Source: Hirudinaria manillensis
Taxonomy: Eukaryota; Annelida; Clitellata; Hirudinida; Hirudinidae
NCBI GenBank assembly: GCA_034509925.1
Contig: CM067527.1
Span: 6,487,501-6,551,500, forward strand
Direction of reading: 5' to 3'
DNA: 64,000 nt
Shown here: one piece after another, positions 36,701 through 45,110 of the stretch
Numbering within the stretch: the first letter of the stretch is position 1
Layout of the letters: each line of letters begins with the position of its first letter
Program-made: the position numbers and the translations under genes
The notes under the pieces: generated by a model
The model's database searches: none
Seen by the model: only the letters and a program-made list of their open reading frames with translations
What the model was told of the DNA's origin: nothing

Positions 36701-39700
36701 ACACTCTCTCGGGATCAAAAATTTTTTCCACATTAGATCTCAAAAGTGGTTACTGGCAAGTGGAGTTACATCCTGACGATAAAGAAAAAACGGCTTTCTC
36801 GACAGGTGAAGGACTATGGCAATTCACTGTCATGCCGTTCGGGCTATGCAATGCCCCAGCAACGTTTGAAAGATTAATGGAACATATACTAAGGGGACTC
36901 AATTGGAAAGTATGCCTAGTATATTTGGATGACATAATTGTTGTCGGAAAAACATTTGGAGAACATTTAGACAACCTCCGAGAAGTATTTAGTAGGATTA
37001 GAGAGGCAGGCATGAAACTGAGTCCAAAGAAATGCTCACTCTTTAAAAAAGAAGTCAAATACCTTGGCCATATCGTGTCTTCTGAAGGTGTTAGTACTGA
37101 TCCAGATAAAGTCGAGGTAGTAAAAAATTGGCCTGTACCCAAAAATATCCAGGAACTTCAAAGCTTCTTAGGACTTTGTACCTATTACAGACGATTTATT
37201 GCCAACTTTTCAAACATCGCAAAAAGCCTTCATGAGCTTACTGTAAAAGGCAAACCATTTATCTGGAACGACAGCTGTGAAAAAGCATTTGATAATCTGA
37301 AAGAAGCTATGACAACGGCACCGATCCTGGCATATCCTATTCCCGGATTACCTTTTATCCTCGATACAGATGCCAGTAACTGTGGAATCGGAGCAGTTCT
37401 TTCCCAGAAAGTTGAAAATGAAGAAAAAGTTCTAGCATTTTATAGCCGCTCACTGTCTAAAGCGGAAAGGAACTATTGCGTGACCCGGAGAGAATTATTA
37501 GCAGCAGTAGAATCCATGAAACATTTCCAGAAATATCTTTTGGGCCAGCCGTTTTTGCTAAGAACGGATCACGCCTCCCTGAGGTGGCTGCTAAACTTTA
37601 AAAACCCAGAAGGTCAGATGGCGAGGTGGATTGAAAAACTACAGGGTTTTCAGTTCAATATTGAACACAGGAGAGGTCAAATACACAACAACGCTGATGC
37701 GCTATCACGACGTCCTTGTCCACTTAACTGCAGACACTGCAACAACGCAGAGAAAAAACAGGAAACCGAAGAATGTCGACAAATTCGTATCACGTCTCCC
37801 GAACCCTGGACGGAAAGCGGGTTACGAGATCTACAATTAAGAGACGAAGCACTTGCACCCATACTACAGTGGATGGAGGCTGGGGTGAAACCAGATTGGC
37901 AACAGATAGCGGAGCACGGAGAAGTTACTAAGTCCTATTGGGCACAGTGGGATTCCTTGAGAATTAGTAATGGACTCCTACATAGGAAGTGGGAAACAGA
38001 GGATGGCACCGACTATCACCTTCAAATAGTACTTCCGAGATCTTGCGTCTCTGAGGTGTTACAAGAATTCCATAACGGAACCTCAGGTGGACACCTGGGA
38101 GTGAATAAAACCATCAGGAAGGTGAGGGAGAGGTTTTACTGGTTGCACTACAAACAAGACGTTGAGGAGTGGTGTAGGAATTGCAATAATTGCGCAACCA
38201 GTAAAGGACCTCAAAAGAAGACTAAAGGTCTAATGCAACCTTATAATGTGGGAGTACCTTTTGAAAGAATAGCTTTGGATATTGCCGGACCATTCCCTGC
38301 ATCAAAGAAGGGAAATCGGTACATTTTAGTGATCAGCGATTACTTCACCAAATGGACTGAAGCGTTTGCACTGCCAAATCAGGAGGCGGAAAATGTAGCT
38401 GATGCTCTCGTAAATAATTGGATTAGTCGATTCGGGGTGCCATTAGAGCTACATTCGGACCAAGGAAGGAATTTCGAGTCGAAAATATTTCAAGAGCTAT
38501 GCGAAAACCTTGGAATCCATAAGACAAGAACCACTGCATTACATCCGCAATCGGACGGTATGGTCGAGAGATTTAATAGGACCATGGAACAGTATTTGTC
38601 AAAAATGGTAAGTGAACAGCAAGATGACTGGGACAGATACCTACCACTTTTCCTTATGGCCTACCGGACAGCCGTGCATAAAACGACAGGAATCAGTCCA
38701 TCGAAAATGACATTCGGGAGGGAGATTCGTCTTCCTGCCGATATGATGTTCGGAAGAGCAGAAGAACCTAAGTCGGCATGTGACTACGTTTCAAGCCTAA
38801 GAAATACACTTGCCGACACACATCAGGTTGCCCGGAAAAATATAAGTGTTAATAGCGATCAAGCCAAAGCGAGATACGATAGGCAAGCCAATGATGTAAG
38901 TTTTAAAGAAGATGAACTAGTCTGGCTATACAACCCCCAACGAAGAAAAGGGAAGTCGCCAAAGTTACAAAAAGATTGGGAAGGACCATACCGAATCATA
39001 AAGAAAATAAACGACGTGGTATACCGCATACAGAAGTCAGCAAGGACTAGAATGAAAGTGGTCCACAGCAATCGATTAGCAAAATATCACGGAGAAACAG
39101 AACAGCCTGTTCGGGACGAACAGATTTAAGGAGGGGGTAATGTTGGATCCCTGACATTAATTAATTAATTAAATAATTAATTAATTAAGTTTAGTTAATA
39201 TTCAGAATCTTTTATTTCGAAGTCGTATCTAGCGATTCGAGTCATTAGGCAGTTCCGTCGGGACAAGCAATCGACCAAATCGTCCAGCCGTATTTGCCAT
39301 TAGTTAAATCCAATAAAGATATCCTTACGTTAATTAATTCATCAGACCCCGGGTTACAACAATATCAAAAGGGATACTATGTCTAAACCATTAATGGACA
39401 ATCTCCTGAAAGATTTAGACAAAACTCTACAAAAAGAAGATTATCAACAAGCGAAAAATCTGCTTAGCGAATTTCAGGATATAATGGCTGAACAAGACAG
39501 CCCTTTGGGTAGGACTAACCTCGTGCAACATCAAATAAATACGTCCGGTGCTAAACCCATTCGACAAAACCCCCGTCCACTTCCTTTAGCTACAAGAGCA
39601 AACGCCAAGGAAATGATAAAAGAAATGCAAGACCAAGGGGTTATTGAACCGTCAAATAGCCCCTGGAGCTCACCGGTGGTACTCGTTAAGAAGAAAGACG

Positions 39701-42700
39701 GATCACTTCGTTTTTGTGTCGACTATAGAAAGCTGAACGAAATGACACTTAAGGACAGCTACCCCTTACCTAGAATCGATGACACTTTAGAAACTCTCTC
39801 GGGATCAAAAATTTTTTCCACATTAGATCTCAAAAGTGGTTACTGGCAAGTGGAGTTACATCCTGACGATAAAGAAAAAACGGCTTTCTCGACAGGTGAA
39901 GGACTATGGCAATTCACTGTCATGCCGTTCGGGCTATGCAATGCCCCAGCGACGTTTGAAAGATTAATGGAACATATACTAAGGGGACTCAATTGGAAAG
40001 TATGCCTAGTATATTTGGATGACATAATTGTTGTCGGAAAAACATTTGGAGAACATTTAGACAACCTCCGAGAAGTATTTAGTAGGATTAGAGAGGCAGG
40101 CATGAAACTGAGTCCAAAGAAATGCTCACTCTTTAAAAAAGAAGTCAAATACCTTGGCCATATCGTGTCTTCTGAAGGTGTTAGTACAGATCCAGATAAA
40201 GTCGAGGTAGTAAAAAATTGGCCTGTACCCAAAAATATCCAGGAACTTCAAAGCTTCTTAGGACTTTGTACCTATTACAGACGATTTATTGCCAACTTTT
40301 CAAACATCGCAAAAAGCCTTCATGAGCTTACTGTAAAAGGCAAACCATTTATCTGGAACGACAGCTGTGAAAAAGCCTTTGATAATCTGAAAGAAGCTAT
40401 GACAACGGCACCGATCCTGGCATATCCTATTCCCGGATTACCTTTTATCCTCGATACAGATGCCAGTAACTGTGGAATCGGAGCAGTTCTTTCCCAGCAA
40501 GTTGAAAATGAAGAAAAAGTTCTAGCATTTTATAGCCGCTCACTGTCTAAAGCGGAAAGGAACTATTGCGTGACCCGGAGAGAATTATTAGCAGCAGTAG
40601 AATCCATGAAACATTTCCAGAAATATCTTTTGGGCCAGCCGTTTTTGCTAAGAACGGATCACGCCTCCCTGAGGTGGCTGCTAAACTTTAAAAACCCAGA
40701 AGGTCAGATGGCGAGGTGGATTGAAAAACTACAGGGTTTTCAGTTCAATATTGAACACAGGAGAGGTCAAATACACAACAACGCTGATGCGCTATCACGA
40801 CGTCCTTGTCCACTTAACTGCAGACACTGCAACAACGCAGAGAATAAACAGGAAACCGAAGAATGTCGACAAATTCGCATCACGGCTCCCGAACCCTGGA
40901 CGGAAAGCGGGTTACGAGATCTACAATTAAGAGACGAAGCACTTGCACCCATACTACAGTGGATGGAGGCTGGGGTGAAACCAGATTGGCAACAGATAGC
41001 GGAGCACGGAGAAGTTACTAAGTCCTATTGGGCACAGTGGGATTCCTTGAGAATTAGTAATGGACTCCTACATAGGAAGTGGGAAACAGAGGATGGCACC
41101 GACTATCACCTTCAAATAGTACTTCCGAGATCTTGCGTCTCTGAGGTGTTACAAGAATTCCATAACGGAACCTCAGGTGGACACCTGGGAGTGAATAAAA
41201 CCATCAGGAAGGTGAGGGAGAGGTTTTACTGGTTGCACTACAAACAAGACGTTGAGGAGTGGTGTAGGAATTGCAATAATTGCGCAACCAGTAAAGGACC
41301 TCAAAAGAAGACTAAAGGTCTAATGCAACCTTATAATGTGGGAGTACCTTTTGAAAGAATAGCTTTGGATATTGCCGGACCATTCCCTGCATCAAAGAAG
41401 GGAAATCGGTACATTTTAGTGATCAGCGATTACTTCACCAAATGGACTGAAGCGTTTGCACTGCCAAATCAGGAGGCGGAAAATGTAGCTGATGCTCTCG
41501 TAAATAATTGGATTAGTCGATTCGGGGTGCCATTAGAGTTACATTCGGACCAAGGAAGGAATTTCGAGTCGAAAATATTTCAAGAGCTATGCGAAAACCT
41601 TGGAATCCATAAGACAAGAACCACTGCATTACATCCGCAATCGGACGGTATGGTCGAGAGATTTAATAGGACCATGGAACAGTATTTGTCAAAAATGGTA
41701 AGTGAACAGCAAGATGACTGGGACAGATACCTACCACTTTTCCTTATGGCCTACCGGACAGCCGTGCATAAAACGACAGGAATCAGTCCATCGAAAATGA
41801 CATTCGGGAGGGAGATTCGTCTTCCTGCCGATATGATGTTCGGAAGAGCAGAAGAACCTAAGTCGGCATGTGACTACGTTTCAAGCCTAAGAAATACACT
41901 TGCCGACACACATCAGGTCGCCCGGAAAAATATAAGTGTTAATAGCGATCAAGCCAAAGCGAGATACGATAGGCAAGCCAATGATGTAAGTTTTAAAGAA
42001 GATGAACTAGTCTGGCTATACAACCCCCAACGAAGAAAAGGGAAGTCGCCAAAGTTACAAAAAGATTGGGAAGGACCATACCGAATCATAAAGAAAATAA
42101 ACGACGTGGTATACCGCATACAGAAGTCAGCAAGGACTAGAATGAAAGTGGTCCACAGCAATCGATTAGCAAAATATCACGGAGAAACAGAACAGCCTGT
42201 TCGGGACGAACAGATTTAAGGAGGGGGTAATGTTGGATCCCTGACATTAATTAATTAATTAAATAATTAATTAATTAAGTTTAGTTAATATTCAGAATCT
42301 TTTATTTCGAAGTCGTATCTAGCGATTCGAGTCATTAGGCAGTTCCGTCGGGACAAGCAATCGACCAAATCGTCCAGCCGTATTTGCCATTAGTTAAATC
42401 CAATAAAGATATCCTTACGTTAATTAATTCATCAGACCCCGGGTTACAACAATATATTAAAAAACGTAATAGTAACTGCATTATTCAAAGTTCATTCAGT
42501 CATTTTTTTTTTATTGGACTTTAACTTTATATTTTTATTTAGATAATAAGGACAGATATGACGAATTAAAAACAGTTAAAATGGCAGAGAGTGAGAGGAA
42601 GATGTATCACCTTAAAGCAAACGATGAAATAGAACTGTACAAATTAAAAGAAGAAGCAAAATTAAGATTCGTGACGCTTAATGCGCAGGAGAAACAGAAA

Positions 42701-43269
42701 CAGATTGAATTTAGACTTGAAGGAGAAAGAAAATTGAGGGAAGAAGAACGTGAGTTTCAGCTTAAAAAAGAAACCGAAGATAAAATTAACAAACAGAAAG
42801 AAAAGGAAATATTGGAAACAAAGGCGAAGGAAGAGTTAGAGAAGGAGAAAATCATTTTGAAACGAGAAATAGACGCGAGGGAAGCAGAGGAGAAAAAGGA
42901 GGCAAGTAAACATCAAAGACAAATGAAAGATAAACTTTATCAAAATTTGCTAAACGAGAAGAATAGCCTGACGGAAGAAATAAAACAATTGGATAATGAA
43001 TGCATTGGAACAAAAAAATCACTAAATGAAGTAGAGGGCCAAAAAGGATATTGGGGATTTTTTGCAAGCAGTGAGATTTTTATCATTTTAAATTTATATT
43101 ATAATAAATTATTATTGAAATATAAATATTATTTGACAAATTAACAGAAGAAGCAGACAAGAAAAAAACACGCGATGAACATGACGATAAAAAGAAATTG
43201 AGGGATTTTAAAATGAACAAATTAACCGCAATAGAAGATGAGTTGAAAGCTATGGCTGAATTAAAATGA
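24546..43269 (+). CDS. Array gene 5: X, five Y domains, Z linkers, CC, T
   Basis: Most complete member of the unrecognised family. Exons: X 24546-24749, Y' 24813-25013, Z 25135-25188, Y'' 25263-25454, Z 25668-25721, Y 25783-25977, Z 26917-26970, Y 27219-27413, Z 31045-31098, Y 31236-31435 resuming 42456-42465, CC 42543-43070, T 43148-43269. Every internal exon length is a multiple of three and all junctions are phase 1. The predicted protein has about 690 residues from the methionine at 24551: six helical modules separated by 18-residue linkers, then a 176-codon Glu/Lys-rich coiled coil ending in a short hydrophobic patch, and a charged tail. No catalytic motif is visible; the layout suggests a scaffold or multivalent binding protein (inference). 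The last Y exon is split by 11 kb of nested Gypsy DNA, so this allele is probably broken. Confidence 0.6.
25135..25188 (+). CDS. Z linker exon (18 codons) of gene 5
   Basis: DNREYYYEMVTGKNFYKSG, phase 1 at both ends, 54 nt. The paralogue at 46428-46481 differs at few sites. Other 54-nt Z exons (25668, 26917, 31045, 3435, 46994, 48047) share D/E-x-x-E at the start and a Ser end but little else, as expected of a flexible or helical spacer between Y modules. Confidence 0.6.
25978..26916. other. Intron of gene 5, no feature seen
   Basis: AT-rich intron between a Y exon and a Z exon. No transposon ends or open frames of note. Confidence 0.4.
27219..27413 (+). CDS. Y exon (repeated helical module) of gene 5
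   Basis: 65 codons, almost the same protein as the Y exon at 25783-25977, so the pair arose by recent Y-Z duplication. Conserved across all Y exons: NL..IL.EIF.GT, R.E.IE.IL, a short EIYS.KD block and a final DAEM.KFE.Y helix. The same core appears in genes 1, 4 and 6. Confidence 0.65.
27670..27828 (+). repeat. Element C 5' LTR
   Basis: Starts TGTTATGGG and ends AGATACAACA; it contains AATAAAG near the middle, a possible polyadenylation signal. Confidence 0.85.
27829..28771 (+). pseudogene. Element C Gag-like ORF with Arg/Ser tail, one frameshift
   Basis: The first frame (ATG at about 27840-27856, to 28224) has a charged coiled coil (EEREQRLKQEHEEREQRDQE), like the N-termini of many Gag proteins, then tandem repeats of about 39 codons containing PVHCD.W and PLDV.GEAQ. 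A +1 shift near 28200 moves into a frame open to 28771, which carries a third repeat, an acidic segment and a C-terminal Arg/Ser-rich tail (DGRDSRSRSYHRRDRS). The basic tail could bind RNA in place of a zinc knuckle (inference). No enzyme domain is present. Confidence 0.55.
29046..29204 (+). repeat. Element C 3' LTR
   Basis: Differs from the 5' LTR at only a few positions (for example TGTTTTGGG for TGTTATGGG), so the insertion is young. Confidence 0.85.
29210..29580. other. Intron sequence before the LINE fragment
   Basis: No recognisable feature; possibly the unrecognised 5' side of the LINE. Confidence 0.3.
29581..30963 (+). pseudogene. 5'-truncated LINE (CR1/jockey-like) reverse transcriptase
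   Basis: Reverse transcriptase blocks in order, spread over several frames: RFVRGRSTVTNLLE and VAYLDFKKAFDSASH (29582-29876), GGVPQGSVLGPTLFSLYIND and the catalytic box as FANDVKLY, where active elements have FADD or YADD (29886-30128), KISWMIRKSF (30152-30373), then RPILEYSSRAWNP and a C-terminal region. At least three frameshifts, stops and the catalytic Asp-to-Asn change show it is dead. It ends in an AAATAAAATAAATAAAT tail (about 30945-30963), typical of the 3' end of CR1/RTE-type copies. Confidence 0.8.
31236..31435 (+). CDS. Y exon of gene 5 split by the Gypsy insertion (5' part)
   Basis: Opens after TTCAG and encodes 67 codons of a Y module, ending in KIEEY. At 31432-31435 the ATAT target duplicate begins and the LTR starts at 31436. 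Directly after the far LTR (42456-42465) the frame continues with three codons and a phase-1 GT donor, at the position where other Y exons end (compare 52583-52789). Confidence 0.7.
31436..31656 (+). repeat. Gypsy A LTR (outer 5')
   Basis: TGTTGGATCCCTGACATT to CCGGGTTACAACA. It holds the TTAATTAA-rich tract and a CAATAAAGAT motif that may serve as the polyadenylation signal. Confidence 0.93.
31657..31674 (+). promoter_or_regulatory. Primer binding site, tRNA-Leu type
   Basis: TTGGTGTCAGGAGTGGGA directly follows the LTR; its complement TCCCACTCCTGACACCA fits the 3' end of eukaryotic tRNA-Leu. The same site lies at 34124, 48347, 6254 and, reversed, at 1424, 3066 and 58101. Confidence 0.8.
31747..33902 (+). 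CDS. Gag-protease of the outer Gypsy A copy, interrupted
   Basis: Begins MGPKILDDLRVPDLRREL (SAP domain), then 11-codon LRSDM repeats and 18-codon FQTSMDVLREEV repeats (coiled coil), capsid region, one CCHC zinc knuckle (CFRCNKPGHLAREC), and an aspartic protease with DTGAS and ILGLDFM. At 33902 the nested LTR starts and the frame ends a few codons into it. Remaining polymerase domains are at 39362-42219. Confidence 0.9.
33903..34123 (+). repeat. Gypsy A LTR (inner 5')
   Basis: 221 bp, same as the other three LTRs of the block by eye. Confidence 0.93.
34204..39129 (+). CDS. Gag-pol polyprotein, Gypsy A (1641 codons)
   Basis: Single open frame for all functions of a Ty3/Gypsy retrotransposon. 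Rough residue positions: SAP domain 6-45; coiled-coil repeats 60-190; capsid 200-390; CCHC knuckle CFRCNKPGHLAREC near 408; aspartic protease DTGAS near 490; reverse transcriptase with YLDD near 906; RNase H with DTDAS near 1054; integrase HHCC zinc finger 1290-1325 and the D, D(35)E core with ALDIAGPF near 1357, HSDQGRNF near 1417 and HPQSDGMVERF near 1450. No envelope gene follows; the stop overlaps the polypurine tract. Gag and Pol are in one frame, so no frameshift is needed. Only two LRSDM repeats of 11 codons are present. Likely able to supply proteins to defective relatives in the window (inference). Confidence 0.95.
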   Translation: MGPKILEDLRVPDLRRELRNRGLDATGLKAELQGRLEEWLLENNHDPSEYEFGVHKEKQWEKQLETLQTAMKADNNALICGLNALRSDMKCDIDTLRSDMKSDITNFQVAMDVLREQVKTDVAKCQTSVDVLREEVKTDVANLRSSKEMADLRKVKAELDALKEEQRREIEKFKKYNESKTETYGREKTTRPPLFDGQGPWAVFRHQFETAAERNKWTEEEKATELIMVLRGRAAELLQTMLHCKAYSEIAEAMERRFGNGHMLEVHKNELKNRTQKQGESLQELEADVRRLAYLAHPGQSTDFIENIITDAFVDGIRDAETKMALKIHGIKASHEALAFAISMEAARASIQKSLNVKKIEAQEDRGKEKDKDNDKDREMITKIARQINDLSKPQRNLRFQVVDRRPRCFRCNKPGHLARECRTTFSKNRQYWREPYKSEKPEATNFKGQRSFQQTRNAPLVFHVTALGKGSSLEVKGKIGGKEYNLVIDTGASTSIVQPKLARNSKVTTNNYKLKTATGELVPVQGTTTITVDLGGKSFEQEFMIANITDECILGLDFMRRYGISIDMKGGTLQQGAMEIPLHYGGTEVKDTFVKVLQNETIPAQSESLIWGGLEGDYTKFGIGAVEDQSGIGQGLLIGRALVKLNTGRVPLRVMNLSDQEQQIKAGTPIALCRNVERILTLDGSGNKHIKRDTMSKPLMDNLLKDLDKTLQKEDYQQAKNLLSEFQDIMAEQDSPLGRTNLVQHQINTAGAKPIRQNPRPLPLATRANAKEMIKEMQDQGVIEPSNSPWSSPVVLVKKKDGSLRFCVDYRKLNEMTLKDSYPLPRIDDTLDTLSGSKIFSTLDLKSGYWQVELHPDDKEKTAFSTGEGLWQFTVMPFGLCNAPATFERLMEHILRGLNWKVCLVYLDDIIVVGKTFGEHLDNLREVFSRIREAGMKLSPKKCSLFKKEVKYLGHIVSSEGVSTDPDKVEVVKNWPVPKNIQELQSFLGLCTYYRRFIANFSNIAKSLHELTVKGKPFIWNDSCEKAFDNLKEAMTTAPILAYPIPGLPFILDTDASNCGIGAVLSQKVENEEKVLAFYSRSLSKAERNYCVTRRELLAAVESMKHFQKYLLGQPFLLRTDHASLRWLLNFKNPEGQMARWIEKLQGFQFNIEHRRGQIHNNADALSRRPCPLNCRHCNNAEKKQETEECRQIRITSPEPWTESGLRDLQLRDEALAPILQWMEAGVKPDWQQIAEHGEVTKSYWAQWDSLRISNGLLHRKWETEDGTDYHLQIVLPRSCVSEVLQEFHNGTSGGHLGVNKTIRKVRERFYWLHYKQDVEEWCRNCNNCATSKGPQKKTKGLMQPYNVGVPFERIALDIAGPFPASKKGNRYILVISDYFTKWTEAFALPNQEAENVADALVNNWISRFGVPLELHSDQGRNFESKIFQELCENLGIHKTRTTALHPQSDGMVERFNRTMEQYLSKMVSEQQDDWDRYLPLFLMAYRTAVHKTTGISPSKMTFGREIRLPADMMFGRAEEPKSACDYVSSLRNTLADTHQVARKNISVNSDQAKARYDRQANDVSFKEDELVWLYNPQRRKGKSPKLQKDWEGPYRIIKKINDVVYRIQKSARTRMKVVHSNRLAKYHGETEQPVRDEQI
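39141..39361 (+). repeat. Gypsy A LTR (inner 3')
   Basis: Follows the polypurine tract; 221 bp; ends at the second ATAT target duplicate. Confidence 0.93.
39362..42219 (+). CDS. Pol (RT-RNase H-integrase) of the outer Gypsy A copy
   Basis: Resumes the outer frame directly after the nested LTR; the first in-frame methionine (39379) begins MSKPLMDNLL, but in the unbroken element this is internal. Contains RT with YLDD, RNase H and integrase, all open. It differs from the inner copy at scattered residues only. On its own it lacks Gag and protease and an in-place start. Confidence 0.9.
42231..42451 (+). repeat. Gypsy A LTR (outer 3')
   Basis: 221 bp; the ATAT duplicate and the rest of the split Y exon follow. 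Confidence 0.93.
42543..43070 (+). CDS. CC exon (coiled coil) of gene 5
   Basis: 176 codons, phase 1 both ends. Starts NKDRYDELKTVKMAESERK, related to the Z linker (D/NKERY), and continues as a long Glu/Lys helix with LKREIDAREAEEKKE, then the family core QNLLNEKNSLTEEIKQLDNE and a GYWGFFASS end. A nearly colinear exon starts at 58357 in gene 6. Length suggests a helix of roughly 20 nm if fully coiled (inference). Confidence 0.65.
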
Positions 43270-43864
43270 GTTTTAGAAGCGACTTACTATTATAAAAATT
43301 GCCATTATATTACGATAAAGTTATGCTTACAGTTTCATTCAAAGCTTCGTTCAATTGCTTCAAGAATTGTTTTGCCTGCTTTTGATGAGTGGCTGAATTT
43401 TGTTAAAAATCTTACGATCATACATATATCATTTATAACAATGTCAAAAAATGTATCTATGTTCTGAATTTCTCATGATTGCATTATAGTCGCGATTTCT
43501 CGACATATTCTTTAAAAAATTCTATTAATATTACTAAATGTTCCTATGTCTATTCTTGAATTATTATACTGACGAAAGATCAATTTCTATTTTTATCTAT
43601 ACTATGAAAATGTATGCACGATTAATGTTATTTAGTTAGAGTACTTACTTCAGTTAGAATATTTACTTTGATTCATTTTGACTTGTTTCGCTTGACTTGA
43701 TAGAAAACGATAGAAAATGAATATGAGAGCAAAATGCTCCATAAGATCGAATCATATGCTTTTTTGTGCTGAAATGACAATATGACAATAAAAATTTATT
43801 TGGGACAATAAAATTCTTCTAATCATTGGGATATGATTAATGCCGTTGCATATTCAGAAGAGTA
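43270..43864. other. 3' flank of gene 5, conserved in the array
   Basis: 43690-43820 aligns with 9230-9370 and 11510-11650; AATAAA occurs at 43787 within it. No gene. Confidence 0.5.
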
Positions 43865-44650
43865 TTGCAGACAAAGAAGTCGTATCAGTCGTATTGTCCA
43901 AGGTGTCTGACAAATTCCTATGATTCAAGCGAGAAAAAGTAAAATAAATCCACAAATTTTAGATTATGTGCTTATTACAGGAAATTTCGGAACTAACTTA
44001 TCAATATTCAAACCTAAAGATCAAGTTTACCCTGGGTTATAAGGTTCAAACCGGCACGAAGATTTATTACTGAAAACTACAAAACCACAAACAAAACGTC
44101 GCCAAAGAGGCCCAAGCCTAGATCCGTTTGCGTTATTTAGGGGCGTATCTACTTGCGCGATTAGATAGTTCGGGAATATGCTAATGAACCACATCACTCA
44201 GTTCCTCCGCAATACGTGGAATGACATCTATTATTTGTCGGCTATTTCTATAAATGTGATGTATCATTAAGGTATTAAAAGTACTTATTGAACGGATTCT
44301 TTAGCTTCACCATGTCTTGTTAAAAATAGAGTTAACTTAATTATTCATGGAAACATGGAACCAATTTAAAATTTAAGTATTAAATATAAAACAAAATTGA
44401 GAGTAAATGGTTTATTAACAGAAGCAGAAATAAAATAAAATTGATTTGTTTCTTAAAGTAATTTAACCTTCAGATTATCCAAAAAATTCACGGGACGGAA
44501 ACTTCATCGCCAGAATATAAAAGAGTTACTAAATAGCGGTTGCTAAACGAGGACGACCATTTTTAGTAGAATAAGACAACATGCATATTTAGAGATTTTA
44601 TTTAAAACATGACTTAATTGAAAATTAAAATTATAAGCCAAGCCCCTCAT
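43865..44650. repeat. Duplicated spacer with a 200-bp insertion
   Basis: 43865-44030 and 44237-44320 match about 2055-2345 upstream of gene 1. The intervening 44031-44236 (CCTGGGTTATAAGGTTCAAA to GACATCTATTATTT) is absent at the other site, so it is an insertion here or a deletion there. No terminal repeats were recognised in it. Confidence 0.5.
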
Positions 44651-45110
44651 TTAGTCAGTGATGTTCCTTTTATCATACTCTTTTATTATATTTTGTACTC
44701 TGAGAGGAGCATCTCGATAACATTTCTCCGGAATGGTTACGTTGATGCCTGCTACATGCTGTTCCAACTTGTCCTCATTAAGGGAATGTTTTTTTCTCAG
44801 AACTTCGATAAATTTCCATATGGATGGATGGCTTGCTCCAACAGACTCGTTAAATGCCCTGTGCCAACCCTCATAGGAATTGATACTTGACACTGCGAAG
44901 CAGTCAAACCATTTTCGTAGCAATTCCAGAGATTATGTGGAAATCGCGGTGGTTTTCGGCCAATACCGCGGCAAACCAAATTCGGGAGCTGGATAATACT
45001 TGGAGATGTTGCTCTGTGACGAAAATCAGCACTCTCGCGACTTTCGCTTATGTCGTAAATCAGAAACTTACTTCCTTTGTGTGTCTTGAAACTCCTTTGG
45101 AATAACCAAT
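44651..45110 (-). pseudogene. MULE transposase fragment, internally deleted
   Basis: Minus-strand sequence corresponds to the 15.7-17 kb MULE: VIPKEF and FWFA-like codons near the 45.1-kb end are joined directly to codons matching HPDFHIISGIAMRMV, leaving out the catalytic middle, and continue with EGWHRAFNESVGASHPSIWKF in 44923-44651. It could only be a non-autonomous remnant. Confidence 0.65.

Larger units (their letters stand above)
33903..39361 (+). mobile_element. Gypsy A inner element, full length and apparently intact
   Basis: LTR 33903-34123, primer site from 34124, one uninterrupted gag-pol frame 34204-39129, polypurine tract AGGAGGGGG (39129-39137), LTR 39141-39361. The 4-bp duplicate ATAT (33899-33902, 39362-39365) shows it jumped into the outer copy between the protease and RT coding parts. 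Length 5459 bp. Confidence 0.95.
31436..42451 (+). mobile_element. Gypsy A outer element (host of a nested copy)
   Basis: LTR 31436-31656, primer site 31657-31674, gag-protease frame 31747-33902, then an inserted full-length copy (33903-39361), then the remaining polymerase frame 39362-42219 and LTR 42231-42451. The target duplicate ATAT flanks the whole (31432-31435, 42452-42455). The outer halves are open and carry complementary domains. All four LTRs in this block are 221 bp and look identical by eye, so outer and inner insertions are both very recent. Confidence 0.93.

Noticed and set aside
36750..37142. Long open frames on the strand opposite to gag-pol (also at 32441, 35289, 39840, 55067, 57476)
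   Set aside because: They recur at the same place in every Gypsy A copy because they mirror the coding frame; they have no motif of their own and no start or splice context.
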